In this document: positions 33,331 through 44,815 of the stretch, piece after piece
Layout of the letters: every line of letters starts with the position of its first letter
How positions within the stretch are numbered: position 1 is the stretch's first letter
Source: Piliocolobus tephrosceles
Lineage: Eukaryota; Chordata; Mammalia; Primates; Cercopithecidae
NCBI RefSeq assembly: GCF_002776525.5
Contig: NC_045436.1
Location: 14,543,243-14,607,242, forward strand
DNA: 64,000 nucleotides
Direction of reading: 5' to 3'
Notes under the pieces: model-generated
Database searches by the model: none
Told to the model about the DNA's origin: nothing
What the model saw: the letters and a program-made list of their open reading frames with translations, nothing else
Program-made: the position numbers and the translations under genes

Positions 33331-36300
33331 ATGATAGGATCAAGTTCACACATAACAATATTAACCTTAAATGTAAATGGACTAAATGGTCCAATTAAAA
33401 GACACAGACTGGCAAATTGGATAAAGAGTCAAGACCCATCAGTTTGCTGTATTCAGGAGACCCATCTCACATGCAGAGACACACATAGGCTCAAAATAAA
33501 GGGGTGGAGGAAGATCTACCAAGAAAATGGAAAACAAAGAAAAGCAGGGGTTGCAATCCTAGTCTCTGATGAAACAAACTTTAAACCAACAAAGATCAAA
33601 AGAGACAAAGAAGGCCATTACATAATGGTAAAGGGATCAATTCATCAGGAAGAGCTAACTATCCTAAATATATATGTACCCAATACAGGAGCACGCAGAT
33701 TCAAAAAGCAAGTCCTTAGAGACTTACAAAGGCACCTAGACTACCATACAATAATAATGGGAGACTTTAAATCCCACTGTCACCATTAGACAGATCCACG
33801 AGACAGAAAGTTAACAAGGATAGCCAGGAATTGAACTCAACTCTGCACCAAGCGGAACTAATAGACATCTACAGAACTCTCCACCACAAATCAACAAAAT
33901 AGACATTCTTCTCAGCACCCCATCACACTTATTCCAAAATTGACCACATAGTTGGAAGTAAAGCACTCCTTAGCAAATATAAAAGAACAGAAATTATAAC
34001 AAACTGTGTCTCGGACCACAGTGCAATCAAACTAGAACTCAGGACTAAGAAACTCAATCAAAACCACTCAACTACATGGAAACTGAACAACCTGCTCCTG
34101 AATGACTACTGGGTATATAATGAAATGAAGGCAGAAATAAAAATGTTCTTTGAAACCAATGAGAACAAAGATACAACATACCGGAATCTCTGGAACACAT
34201 TTAAAGCAGTGTGTAGAGGGAAAATTTATAGCACTAAATGCCCACAAGGAAAAGCAGGAAAGATCTAAAATTGACACCCTAACATCACAATTAAAAGAAC
34301 TAGAGAAGCATGAGCAAACACATTCAAAAGCTAGCAGAAAGCAAGAAATAACTAAGATCAGAGCAGAACTGAAGGAGATAGAGACACAAAAAACCTCCAA
34401 AAAAATCAATGAATCCAGGAGCTGGTTTTCTTAAAAGATCAGTAAAATTGGCAGACCACTAGCAAGACTAATAAAGAAGAAAAGAGAGAAGAATCAAATA
34501 GATGCAATAAAAAATGATAAAGGGGATATCACCACTGACCCTACAGAAATACAAACTACCATCAGAGAGTACTATAAACACCTCTATGCAAATAAACTAG
34601 AAAACCTAGAAGAAATGGATAATTTCCTGGATGCGTACACTCTCCCAAGACTAAACCAGGAAGAAGTTGAATCCCTGAATAGACCAATAGCAGGCTCTGA
34701 AGTTGAGGCAATAATTAATAGCCTACCAACCAAAACAAGTGCAGGACCAGATGGATTCACAGCTGAATTCTACCAGAGATACAAGGAGGAGTTGGTACCA
34801 TTCCTTCTGAAACTATTCCAATCAATAGAAAAAGAGGGAATCCTTCCTAACTCATTTTATGAGGCCAACATCATCCTGATACCAAAGCCTGGCAGAGACA
34901 CAACAAAAAAAGAGAATTTTAGACCAATATCCCTGATGAACATCGATGCAAAAATCCTTAATAAAATACTGGCAAACCAAATCCAGCAGCACATCAAAAG
35001 GCTTGCCCACCATAATCAAGTGGGCTTCATCTCCGGGATGCAAGGCTGGTTCAACATACACAAATCAATAAATGTAATCCAGCATATAAACAGAACCAAA
35101 GACAAAAACCACATGATTATCTCAATAGATGCAGAAAAGTCCTTTGACAAAATTAAACAGCCCTTCATGCTAAAAACTCTCAATAAATTCGCTATTGATG
35201 GAACATATCTCAAAATAATAATATCTATTTATGACAAAACCACAGCCAATATCATATTGAATGGGCAAAAACTGGAAGTATTCCCTTTGAAAACTGGCAC
35301 AAGACAGGGATGCCCTCTCTCACCACTCCTATTCAAAATAGTGTTGGAAGTTCTAGCTAGGGCAATCAGGCAAGAGAAAGAAATAAAGGGTATTCAATTA
35401 GGAAAAGAAGAAGTCAAATTGTACCTGTTTGCAGATGACATGATTGTATATTTAGAAAAACCCATTGTTTCAGCCTAAAATCTCCTTAAGCTGATCAGCA
35501 ACTTCAGCAAACTCTCAGGATACAAAATCATGTGCAAAAATCACCAGCATTCTTATACACCAGTAACAGACAAACAGAGAGCCAAATCATGAGTGAACTC
35601 CCATTCACAATAGCTTCAAAGAGAATAAAATACCTAGGAATCCAACTTACAAGGGATGTGAAGGACCTCTTCAAGGAGAACTACAAACCACTGCTCAGTG
35701 AAATCAAAGAGGACACAAACAAATGGAAGAACATACCACACTCATGGATAGGAAAAATCAGTATTGTGAAAATGGCCATACTGCCCAAGTAATTTATAGA
35801 TTGAATGCCATCCCCATTAAGCTGCCAATGATGTTCTTCACAGAATTGGAAAAAAACTGCTTTAAAGTTCATATAGAACCAAAAAAGACCCCTCATTGCC
35901 AAGACAATCCTAAGCCAAAAGAACAAAGCTGGAGGCATCACGCTACCTGACTGCAAACTATACTACAAGACTACAGTAACTAAAACAGCATGGTACTGGT
36001 ACCAAAACAGAGATATAGACCAATGGAACAGAACAGAGCCCTCAGAAATAATACCACACATTTACCACCATCTGATCTTTGACAAACCTAACAAAAACAA
36101 GAAATGGGGAAAGGATTCCCTATTCAATAAACGGTGCTGGGAAAATTGGCTAGCCATAAGTAGAAAGCTGCAACTGGATCCTTTCCTTACTCCTTATATG
36201 AAAATTAATTCAAGATGGATTAGAGACTTAAATGTTAGACCTAAAACCATAAAAACCCTAGAAGAAAACCTAGGTAATACCATTCAGAACATAGGTATGG

Positions 36301-37157
36301 GGAAGGACTTCATGTCTAAAATACCCAAAGCAATGGCAACAAAAGCCCAAATTGACAAAAGGGATCTAATTAAACTAAAGAGCTTCTGCACAGCAAAAGA
36401 AACTACCATCAGAGTGAACAGCCAACCTACAGAATGAGAGAAAATTTTTGCAATCTACTCATCTGACAAAGGGCTAATATCTAGAACCTACAAAGAACTC
36501 GATCAAATTTACAAGAAAAAAACAAACAACCTCATCAAAAAGTGGGCAAAGTATATGAACAGACACTTCTCAAAAGAAGACATTCATACAGCCAACAGAC
36601 ACATGAAAAAATGCTCATCATCACTGGCCATCAGAGAAATGCAAATCAAAACCACAATGAGATACCATCTCACACCAGTTAGAATGGCAATCATTAAAAA
36701 ATCAGCAAACAACAGGTGCTGGAGAGGATGTGGAGAAATAGGAACACTTTTACACTGTTGGTGGGACTGTAAGCTAGTTCAATCATTGTGGAAAACAGTG
36801 TGGAGATTCCTCAAGGATCTAGAACTAGAAATACCATTTGACCAAGCCATCCCATTACTGGGGATATACCCAAAGGATTATAAGTCATGCTGCTATAAAG
36901 ACACATGCACACATGTGTATATTGTGGCACTATTCACAATAGCAAAGACTTGGAATCAACCCAAATGTCCATCAGTGACAGGCTGGATTAAGAAAATGTG
37001 GCACATATACACCATGGAATACTATGCAGCCATAAAAAAGGATGAGTTTGCGTCCTTTGTAGGGACGTGGATGCAGCTGGAAACCATCATTCTCAGCAAA
37101 CTATCACAAGTACAGGAAACCAAATACTGCATGTTCTCACTCATAGGTGGGAATTGA
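33331..37157 (+). pseudogene. L1 ORF2 (endonuclease/reverse transcriptase) pseudogene
   Basis: ORF2p nicks target DNA and reverse-transcribes L1 RNA at the nick. It starts at 33331 (MIGSSSHITILTLNVNGLN). The endonuclease keeps the Asn of 'LNVNGLN' and the Glu of 'IQETHLT', but the later 'MGDF' motif is followed by Lys instead of Asn and a TAG at 33787-33789. The reverse transcriptase is open from 34615 to 35478, including 'GPDGFTAEFYQ', 'RQGCPLSPLLF' and the catalytic 'FADD' (35428-35439). It is then stopped by a C-to-T change (TAA 35476-35478). One-base losses near 35530 and 35790 shift the frame, and another shift restores it before 36198. The C-terminal Cys-rich domain (36555-37157) is open ('CWRGCGEIGTLLHCWWDC'). 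Usual length is about 1275 residues. Confidence 0.95.
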
Positions 37158-37391
37158 ACAATGAGATTACTTGGACACAGGAAAGGGATCATCACACACC
37201 GGGTCCTATTGTGGGGAGAAGGGTGGGAGGGATAGCATTAGGAGATATACCTAATGTAAATGATGAGTTAATGGCTGCAGCACACCAACATGGCACATGT
37301 ATACATATGTAACAAACCTGCATGTTATGCATATGTACCCTAGAACTTAAAGTATAATAAAAAAAAAAATTAACAAAAAAAAGAAAAAAAA
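37158..37391 (+). terminator. L1 3' UTR, polyadenylation signal and A-rich tail
   Basis: It contains the usual L1PA 3' UTR phrases 'atacctaatgtaaatgatga' and 'atgtaacaaacctgcatgtt'. The AATAAA at 37356-37361 is followed by an A-rich tail broken by G and T. Confidence 0.9.
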
Positions 37392-37407
37392 AAGAAAAAA
37401 ATTGAGA

Positions 37408-37690
37408 CCAAAAAAAAAAAAAAAAAAAACCAAAAACAAAAACCCAACCCAAACAGAATATGCAAAATGCCTGGGATGCAACAAAAGCAATACTAAATGA
37501 GAATGTTACAGCAATCAATGCCTAGATTAAAAAATAAAAAATACCTTACTTAAAAAACCTCATCTTACATTCCAAGGAACTAACAAAATGACAAAGCAAA
37601 TACAAACTTAGCAGAAAAAAGAAAATAATAAAGATTAATAAATGAAACAGAATAGAAAAACAATAGAAAAAAGAAGCAAAACTAAGAGGG
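37408..37690 (+). mobile_element. Old L1M continued (after the L1PA)
   Basis: 'gcaacaaaagcaatactaaa', 'tacagcaatcaatgcctaga', 'caaggaactaacaaaatgac' and 'aataataaagattaataaat' continue the ORF2 linker region from the point where 31251 left off. Confidence 0.85.
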
Positions 37691-37714
37691 TTTTGTTATT
37701 GTTGTTGTTTTGTC

Positions 37715-37998
37715 TTTTCAATTTTTTTGGGGGGACAGGATCTTGCTTTGTCACCCAGACTGGCATGCAGTGGCACCATCATGGCCCACTGCAGCCTTGA
37801 ACTCCTGGGCTCAAATGATCTTCCCACCTCAGTCCCCCAGTAATTGAGACTACAAAGATGCACTGCCATATGCAGGTAATTTTTTTTTTTTTTTATTTTT
37901 TTGTGTGGAGACAAGGTCTCCCTATGTTGCTCAGGTCTCAAACTCTTAGCCTCAAGTGATTCTCCTGCCTCGGCATTCCAAAGTGCTGGAACTACAGG
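37715..37998 (-). repeat. Old Alu (AluJ-like) inside the old L1
   Basis: 'ggatcttgctttgtcaccca', 'cactgcagccttgaactcct' and 'gcctcggcattccaaagtgc' are reverse-strand Alu. The 'cagccttgaactcctgggct' phrase is AluJ-like. The last about 25 bases at the Alu 5' end are missing. Confidence 0.95.
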
Positions 37999-38002
37999 AC
38001 AA

Positions 38003-38375
38003 AATCCCTGGTAGACATGCAAAATTCTTTAACAAAATAATAACAAACCAAATTCAATAGCACATTAAAAGGATCACACACTACGGCTAAATGGGATTTA
38101 TCCTTAGGACACAAGGGTGGTTTAACATACAAAAATCTATTAATTTGATACACCATTTTAACATCACAAAAGGTAAAAATTACCTACTCAAACCATTCCT
38201 ATTCTGCATAGGAGTCAGGAAAGGAAAAGAAATAAAAGGCACCAAAAAAAAAAAAAAAAAAAATAAGCAAGAAGTAAAATTATCCCTGTTGGCAGATTAT
38301 ATGATCTTATATATAGAAACCCCTAAGGAATCCACAAAAAAACTGCCAAAACTATATACTTTCAAATAACAGGTA
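38003..38375 (+). mobile_element. Old L1M continued (RT region with deletion)
   Basis: 'ttctttaacaaaataataac', 'aaattcaatagcacattaaa', 'aatgggatttatccttagga' and 'ttggcagattatatgatctt' are L1 reverse-transcriptase sequence. The part between the 'aacatcacaaaaggtaaaaa' phrase and 'ctactcaaaccattcctatt' is deleted. The FADD-equivalent reads '..LADYM..'. An A-run (38244-38262) has grown inside. Confidence 0.85.
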
Positions 38376-39411
38376 AAAATGTATAAAATAATAGATACTT
38401 TATTGGTTTAAACATGTATAGTTTTTGATGTATAGTCACACTTTCTATAGAATTTGAATTCATCTTTTCTATTTATCCTCTTGTATTCTTGATATTAGAA
38501 GTTAATTGGCACTTAAATATTCAACTTCAATGATTATTGATGTTGGAATACATGATCAATTTCTGAGAGCTTTGACTGCCAATATAGTAAAAACAAATCT
38601 GAAATTTGTCGTGTCAGCACTGAATAATTTGAAATTAGATGCTGGTCATTTGGGACTTTGTATGCCAATTATCTGGCGCCAGACCCAAATGACTCAAAAC
38701 ATGTTTGTTGAATTAGACTTAACACTCAGAAACGTATAGTATTTAAAATATAAATTTATAAGTTTATACATGTTAAAATATGCATGATGACAATACATTT
38801 TCCACAAGTATTGAATATATTTTGCTAAAAATACAACTACTATTATAAATTTCAAAGAACTTTATAAAATATTTAAACTATAAAGTATAAATAAGTATTT
38901 TTCAGTTGCTATCCTATTGACTAAAAATACAAATGAAAACCTTCAGAAACTGATGCTATTAGAGAACTGATAATATTTCAAAGTACATATTTTTGACTAT
39001 TAAACCTCCAACCTGAGAAAATAGTGTCAAAGTTAAAATATCTGCTAAATAGAATAAAATTTTTCGATTATGTATAGTTTACCCAACCTTGGAATATATA
39101 ACTTTAACTTTATTTTGTCCAGTTTCTCTAAGTTTACCTTAGTAATATCAGGTTGTAGAACAATAAAGTTTTTCAAAATAATGCCCCTTGTTAAAGAAAT
39201 TTCCTACTACTTGACTTAATTTTTAAGTAGACTTCTGTCCCACCAAAATAAAACTTGTATTTCTCAGCCCCTCTTTTCCCCATAGGAAAGAATTTAGGTC
39301 TCCCCTGGCCTGTTAACGGTTTGCATACTATTTAGAGAAAGGCATACCTTTTTCTGACTGTATATAGCTGGCTCATCTGTATATGAGCCTTTTTTGTTAT
39401 TTTGGCCAATT
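38376..39411. other. AT-rich sequence, nothing assigned
   Basis: About 1 kb with no gene or repeat that I can name. Confidence 0.4.
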
Positions 39412-39446
39412 GTATTAGTTAGAGTTTTTCAGAGGGGGGTAATGGT

Positions 39447-39486
<40 letters not shown>

Positions 39487-39897
39487 TATTAATTGTGAGG
39501 AATTGGCTCATGCAATTATGCAGATGAAATCTCACAATCTCCTGTCTTCAAGCTGGAGGCTCAGGGAAACTGGTGGTGTTATTCCAGTTGGAGTCCCAAG
39601 GTTTGAGGACCATGGGAACTCATGGTATAAATCTCAGGCCAAGGGCATAGCCAATATTCCAGGTGATGCAGACAGGCAGGAAGAAAAAGACACAAATTTC
39701 TCCTTCCTCAGTATTTTTTCTATGCTCAAGCCTTCAACAGACTGAATATGCTCAACCATACTGGGCAGGGCCATCTACTTCACTGAGTTCACCGATTCAA
39801 AGGCTAATCTCATTCAGAAATACCATCACAGACATGACCAGAAACAACGGGCACCTCATGGTGTTGTCAGGTTGATGTATCAAATTAATCATCTACC
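39412..39897 (+). mobile_element. MLT2-type (ERVL) solitary LTR
   Basis: It starts 'tgtattagttagagtttttc', continues with 'aggaattggctcatgcaatt', 'caagccttcaacagactgaa', 'gttcaccgattcaaaggcta' and 'ctcattcagaaataccatca', and ends 'caggttgatgtatcaaatta'. These match the MLT2 LTR of ERVL elements in order. A TTTA microsatellite has grown in its 5' part. No internal genes. Confidence 0.85.
39447..39488 (+). repeat. (TTTA)n microsatellite
   Basis: About ten TTTA units in the place where MLT2 LTRs carry a TA-rich run. Confidence 0.97.
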
Positions 39898-40861
39898 AAC
39901 CCTCTTTTTGCCATGCATAAGCTACACAACCGTGTATTTTGTCTTGGCAATTTTTATGCTAAGTGAGGAATGACTGCATGAATCTGCACATATTTCTACA
40001 GGATAAATTCCTAGACAAGGGTTACTTGAGCCAAATGGACAGTGAATTGTTATTTTTGTGGATTGCCTTTAGAAAATATTATACACGTTTTTAATACTAT
40101 GAGCAATGTTTTGAGTGAAAATTTTTTCATTTCCACAATTTACAGTTATCACAGTAACACAATTCAGCATAATGATTTTTTGCCAGTCTGAGGGACAAAG
40201 CAGGATATGTTCCTGAAAATTTAATTTGTCTTCTTATACATAATACCAAGAATCAATTTTTATACTAAAGAGGCATTTCTATTTCTGTTCTCTGTAAACC
40301 TGTTTTTGTTCTTGCTTTTAGATCATTATTTGAATTAATTTGTAGGATTTTCTTTATAAAAGCATATCAGTTCCTTCTATGAAATATGGACTGAAATTTT
40401 CTCACTTTTTGTTTGACTTTTGACATTACCATATTTTTGCCATGTGACATTGTCACGTCATATTTTAATGTAATCACATATATATACATTTTTTGATGTT
40501 TTCTTAGTTTTACTCTAATGTAGCTTTTTTTGGCTTTGAAATTATAAATACATTACTTTTGGTAATATTTGTGTTTCAGATTTATATTTAAATATTTGGA
40601 AGTTACAGTGATTAAAATATTTTAATTTTAGATAGCTACTCAGTTGGTGCATCTATATTTATCTTAGTCCCAATGATTTATTATACAATGCTACCGCCAT
40701 TATGCTACCTATATGCTTTCTATCTACTTTTGTAAATTTTAGGTATCTTTAATCTCTCTTAACTCACACATAAACCAGTGCTACACTCTTATTTGTAGTT
40801 TTAATTTGCCTTTGAATACCTGATAAGGCAATTTCTATTTCATTACTTCCTTTTCTAGAAT
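39898..40861. other. AT-rich sequence, nothing assigned
   Basis: About 960 bases without a supported gene. 'gacagtgaattgttattttt' and 'ctatgagcaatgttttgagt' (40040-40120) faintly resemble a reverse-strand L1 3' region, too weak to call. Confidence 0.4.
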
Positions 40862-41148
40862 TTTTTAATAGACAGGGTGTCTCTCTATCACCTAAGCTGG
40901 AGTGCAGTGGTGTAATCATAGCTAACTGCAATGTGGAACTTCTGGGATCAAGGGATCTTCCTACTTCAGTATCCTGAGTAGTTTATATTACAGGTGTGTG
41001 CCACCATACTCAGCTAATTCTTAAAGCATTTTTAGTAGAGACTGAGTTATGCTGCCTAGGTTGGGGTCAAACTCCTGTTCTCCAGTAATCCTCCTGCCCC
41101 TGCCTCTCAAATGCTGAGTTTACAGGCATGAGCCACTGCATCCAGTCC
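40862..41148 (-). repeat. Old Alu (AluJ-like)
   Basis: 'gacagggtgtctctctatca', 'ctggagtgcagtggtgtaat', 'gtttatattacaggtgtgtg' and 'tttacaggcatgagccactg' are reverse-strand Alu with many changes. A T-run follows at 41149-41166. Confidence 0.95.
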
Positions 41149-41334
41149 ATTTTTTTTTTTTTTTTTACATTTCTTAAAACACATAATTAAGGATTAGCTA
41201 ATTTACCCCTAGCTTTTTAAAAAATATCACCTAATTATCTGAATAATTTGATAAACACAATATGAACACATATTTATTATTTTTTTTAATTTATTTTTAG
41301 GTATTTTATCAATTTTTATTTTTCCATATGTGCA

Positions 41335-43560
41335 AACCAAATTTCATACTTAAAAAAGAGATAAAGAGTACTCCATGCAAAAGCCACAAAAAATACATTA
41401 TTCTCATCTGCATATGGAACAAACTCTACAATAAACCACATGCTCAGCCATAAAGTAAGTCTCAATAAATATTAAAAAAATGAAAATCATGCCAACCATA
41501 CCTACTATTGGACCATAGTGGAATAAAAATATAAACCAATATCAAGAAGACCTCTCAAAACCACAAAGTTGCATTGAAATAAAACAACTTGCTCCTGAAT
41601 GACTTTTGGGTATACAATGAAATTAAGGCAGAAGTCAAAAAATTCTTAGAAATAAATGAAAATAGAGACACAACATATCAGCATCTATCCATGAATAACA
41701 ATAAAGATGAGAGCCAAATCAGGAATGCAATAGGCATTTCCAGTAGCCACACACACACACACACACACACATACACACACACACATACACACACAAAATA
41801 CCTAGGAATAAATCTAATCAAGGAGGTGAAAGATGTTTACAAGATGACTACAAAACACTGCCAAAATAAATCATAGATGTTGCAAAATCAGAAAAAAAAA
41901 AATTCCATGTTCATGGATTAGAATAATCAGTATCATTAAAATAGCCAGATTGCCTAAAGCAACCTAAAGACTCAACCCTATTCCTATCAAAATAATAATG
42001 TCATTTTCCACAGAATTAGAAAAAAAAAATAACCACTTTAAAAATCCATATGGAACCAAAGAATAGCTTGAATAGCAAAAGAAATCCTAAGGAAAAAGAA
42101 CAAAGCTAGAGGCATCACATCTCCTGACTTCAAACTATATTATAAGGCTATGGTAACCAAAACAGTGTGGTACTGCTGCAAAAACCCATGCACCAATGGA
42201 ACAGAATAGAGAAGCCAGAAATAAAACCACACACCTACAACCATCTCATCTTTGACAAAGCTAACAAGCAATGGGGAAAAGACCCCCTATTCAATAAATG
42301 GTCCTAGGATAACTGGCTAACTATATGCAGAAGAATGAAACTGGACCCCGTCTTTCTCCATATACAAAACTTACCGCAAAACAGATAAAAGATTCAAATA
42401 TAAGACCTCAAACGATAAAAATTCTAGAAGAAAACTTTGGAAATGCCATTCTGGACTAAGCCTTGGGAAAATACATGACTAAGCCTTCAAAAGCAATTGC
42501 AACCAAAATGAAAATTGGCAAGTGGAATCTAATTAAACTAAGGAGCTTCTGCCCAGCAAAATAAACTATCAACAGAGTAAGCCAGCAACCTACAGAATGG
42601 GAGCAAATATTCACAAACTACACATAAGACAAAGGTCTAATTATCAGAATCTGTATGTGACTTAAACAAATCAACAAGCAAAAACCAAATAGCCTCATGA
42701 AAAACTTGGCAAAGAACATAAACAGACATGTCTCAAAACAAGAAATACAAGCAACCGATAAGCATATGAAAACATGCTTAATATCACTAATCATCAGATA
42801 CATGGAAATCAAAACCATAATGAGATACCATCTCACAACAGTCAGAATGGTTATTATTAAAAAGTGAGAAAAATAACAGATGTTGGCAAGGTTATGGAAC
42901 ACTATACACTGAAAAAGGAACACTTATACACGTTGGTAGAAATGTAAATTAGTTCAGCTGCTATGGAAAGCAGTTTAGAAATTTCTCAAAGAACTTAGAA
43001 CTACAATTTGCCCAGCAATGCCATCACTGGATACATACCCAAAGGAAAATGAATCATTCTACCAAAAAAACACACTCCCTCATATGTTCATTTCAGCACT
43101 ATTCACAATAACAATTATGTGAAATCAACCTAGGTGCCCATCAACAATGAACTGGATCAAGAAAATGTGGTACATATACACCATGAAATACTATGCAGTC
43201 ACAAAAACAAACAAAATATTGTCCTTTGCAGCAACATATATAAAACTGGGGGCCACTATCTAAAGCAAATTAATTGAGGAATGGAAAATCAAATACTGTA
43301 TGTTCTCACTTATAAGTGGGAGCTGAACATCAGGCATAAAAACAGACATAAAGGTGGAAACAATAGACACTGGGTACTACTAGAAGAGGGAGAGAAGGAG
43401 GGGAGGCAAGAACTGAAAAACTACCTATTGGGTGCTGTGCTCACTATCTGGATGAAGGTATAATTTGTACCCCAAACCTCAGTGTCATACAATATACCCT
43501 TGCAATAAACCTGCACCTGTGCCCCCTAAATCTAAAATAGAAGTTGAAATTATTTAAAAA
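41335..43560 (+). mobile_element. L1PB-like element, internally deleted
   Basis: It enters L1 ORF2 at the end of the endonuclease ('tacattattctcatctgcat', 'aacttgctcctgaatgactt'). It jumps at about 41695-41740 straight to sequence beyond the reverse transcriptase ('gagccaaatcaggaatgcaa', 'aggaataaatctaatcaagg'), so the whole catalytic core is missing. It then runs complete to 'gtgccccctaaatctaaaat' and 'agaagttgaaatta', an L1PB-type 3' end. Only shreds of frame remain. Confidence 0.9.
41747..41796 (+). repeat. (CA)n microsatellite inside L1
   Basis: CA units with CATA interruptions, at the L1 deletion junction where the source has an A-rich stretch before 'aaatacctaggaat'. Confidence 0.97.
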
Positions 43561-44699
43561 ATCATATTTTCCTCTAAATCAATATTACCATAAACTTTTA
43601 TTGTTTTTGTAAATGGTTCTTTCTGCAGTTAAAATTTATTGTTTTGTTTTGTGTAATATTGTAAACAGTGGTATTTGTTTAATAAAATGCCTTATGAAGA
43701 TAATGTTTATTATCACAAAATATGCAAAAGTTAATAGCATTTGTATGAAAACTAAAAGTGATTTGGGCTGACTACAAATTTGTAACCATTGGCTCTTGCA
43801 GGCTCTTACTGTATGCAATTAGAATAAGTCTTAGTTTACAAAGATGGGATACATCAATTATACATACACAAAATACAAAAAAAGTTCAAGGCATTTGTAT
43901 GAAAAATATATTTAAAATGTATTAAGATATTTCTACCCCACAAGTTACTGTGATAGGTTAGTAAGATGAGTTATATTCTAAAATTTACCTCCAATATTTG
44001 GTTTTAAAATGATACAACAGTGTTTGTTCTCCATTGCCTAACTGTAGAACTTGAACTCTTTTTCTGTTGCTTACAGAATGAAGCAAGTTCTTGAAATGTA
44101 TTTCAAGCTTTCAATTGTTTTGCTCATGTTACAGATGATCTGTTCTACACACATGTTTCATGATACTATGAGTAAGCAGTGGACTATAACTAGGGAACAG
44201 ATTTTAGAGTTCAACTATAATAAAGGATATGAATACATTGTGTTTTTGAAATATGTAATTAGGAATCTGAAGGGAAATCAACGTGTTTAGAAATTACATT
44301 ACGATCTTATACATATCTGTTTTATGTTTATATTACTTATCATGATTCCTGAATAGTGAGGTTACAGAAAAAAGCGAACTGAAATGAAAGGAACAATCAC
44401 AAATATTTCAAATTATTTTACTGAAATGAAAGGAATGATCACAACTATTTCAAATTATTTTATTAAATTAGAAACATTCTGAATTATTCAGAGATAATAC
44501 ACTATACTCAAGAAATTATAAACATTTTATTTATCTACCATAATTATAAAGACTTCTTTCTGAATTGCTTCCCCAGTATCTCCAACACATCAACAACCTA
44601 TTTGAGCCATAATTTCTGTACTGATGAATAATAAATTCAACTTTCAAATGAATACATATAAATACATGCTGCTATTGACTATTAGCACCTACCTTAACA
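43561..44699. other. AT-rich sequence with a 42-bp duplication
   Basis: No gene seen. The 79-codon open frame at 44051-44290 shows no family resemblance. The tandem duplication at 44379-44462 is listed separately. Confidence 0.4.
44379..44462. repeat. 42-bp tandem duplication, two copies
   Basis: Unit CTGAAATGAAAGGAA... at 44379-44420 and 44421-44462, with three or four differences. Confidence 0.92.
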
Positions 44700-44785
44700 C
44701 TGAGTTCCTGAAGGAAAGACTTCAAAGTTCCTGAAGGAAGCCTTGCAAGAGTTCCTGAAGCAGGCACTAAATATGGAAGACACGA

Positions 44786-44815
44786 ACAAACAAACAAACA
44801 AACAAACAAACAAAA
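44786..44815 (+). repeat. (ACAA)n microsatellite in L1
   Basis: About seven AAAC units in the ORF1 tail region. Confidence 0.95.

Larger units (their letters stand above)
31252..37391 (+). mobile_element. Nearly full-length L1PA element
   Basis: About 6.1 kb with all parts in order: 5' UTR starting GGGTGCGCCCAAGGTGGCCG, ORF1, ORF2, 3' UTR and A-rich tail. It is flanked by a 16-bp target duplication with one mismatch (31236-31251 AAGAAATAAATTGAGA; 37392-37407). Joining the flanks restores the old L1 it landed in. Sequence is close to primate-specific L1PA, though with enough substitutions and indels to rule out a recent subfamily; I would guess around L1PA6-L1PA8. Both reading frames are broken, so it is not mobile by itself. 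Confidence 0.97.

Noticed and set aside
34615..35478. 287-codon reverse-transcriptase frame taken as a host gene or a retron-like RT
   Set aside because: It sits inside a full L1 with 5' UTR, ORF1, 3' UTR and target duplication, and matches L1 ORF2 throughout.
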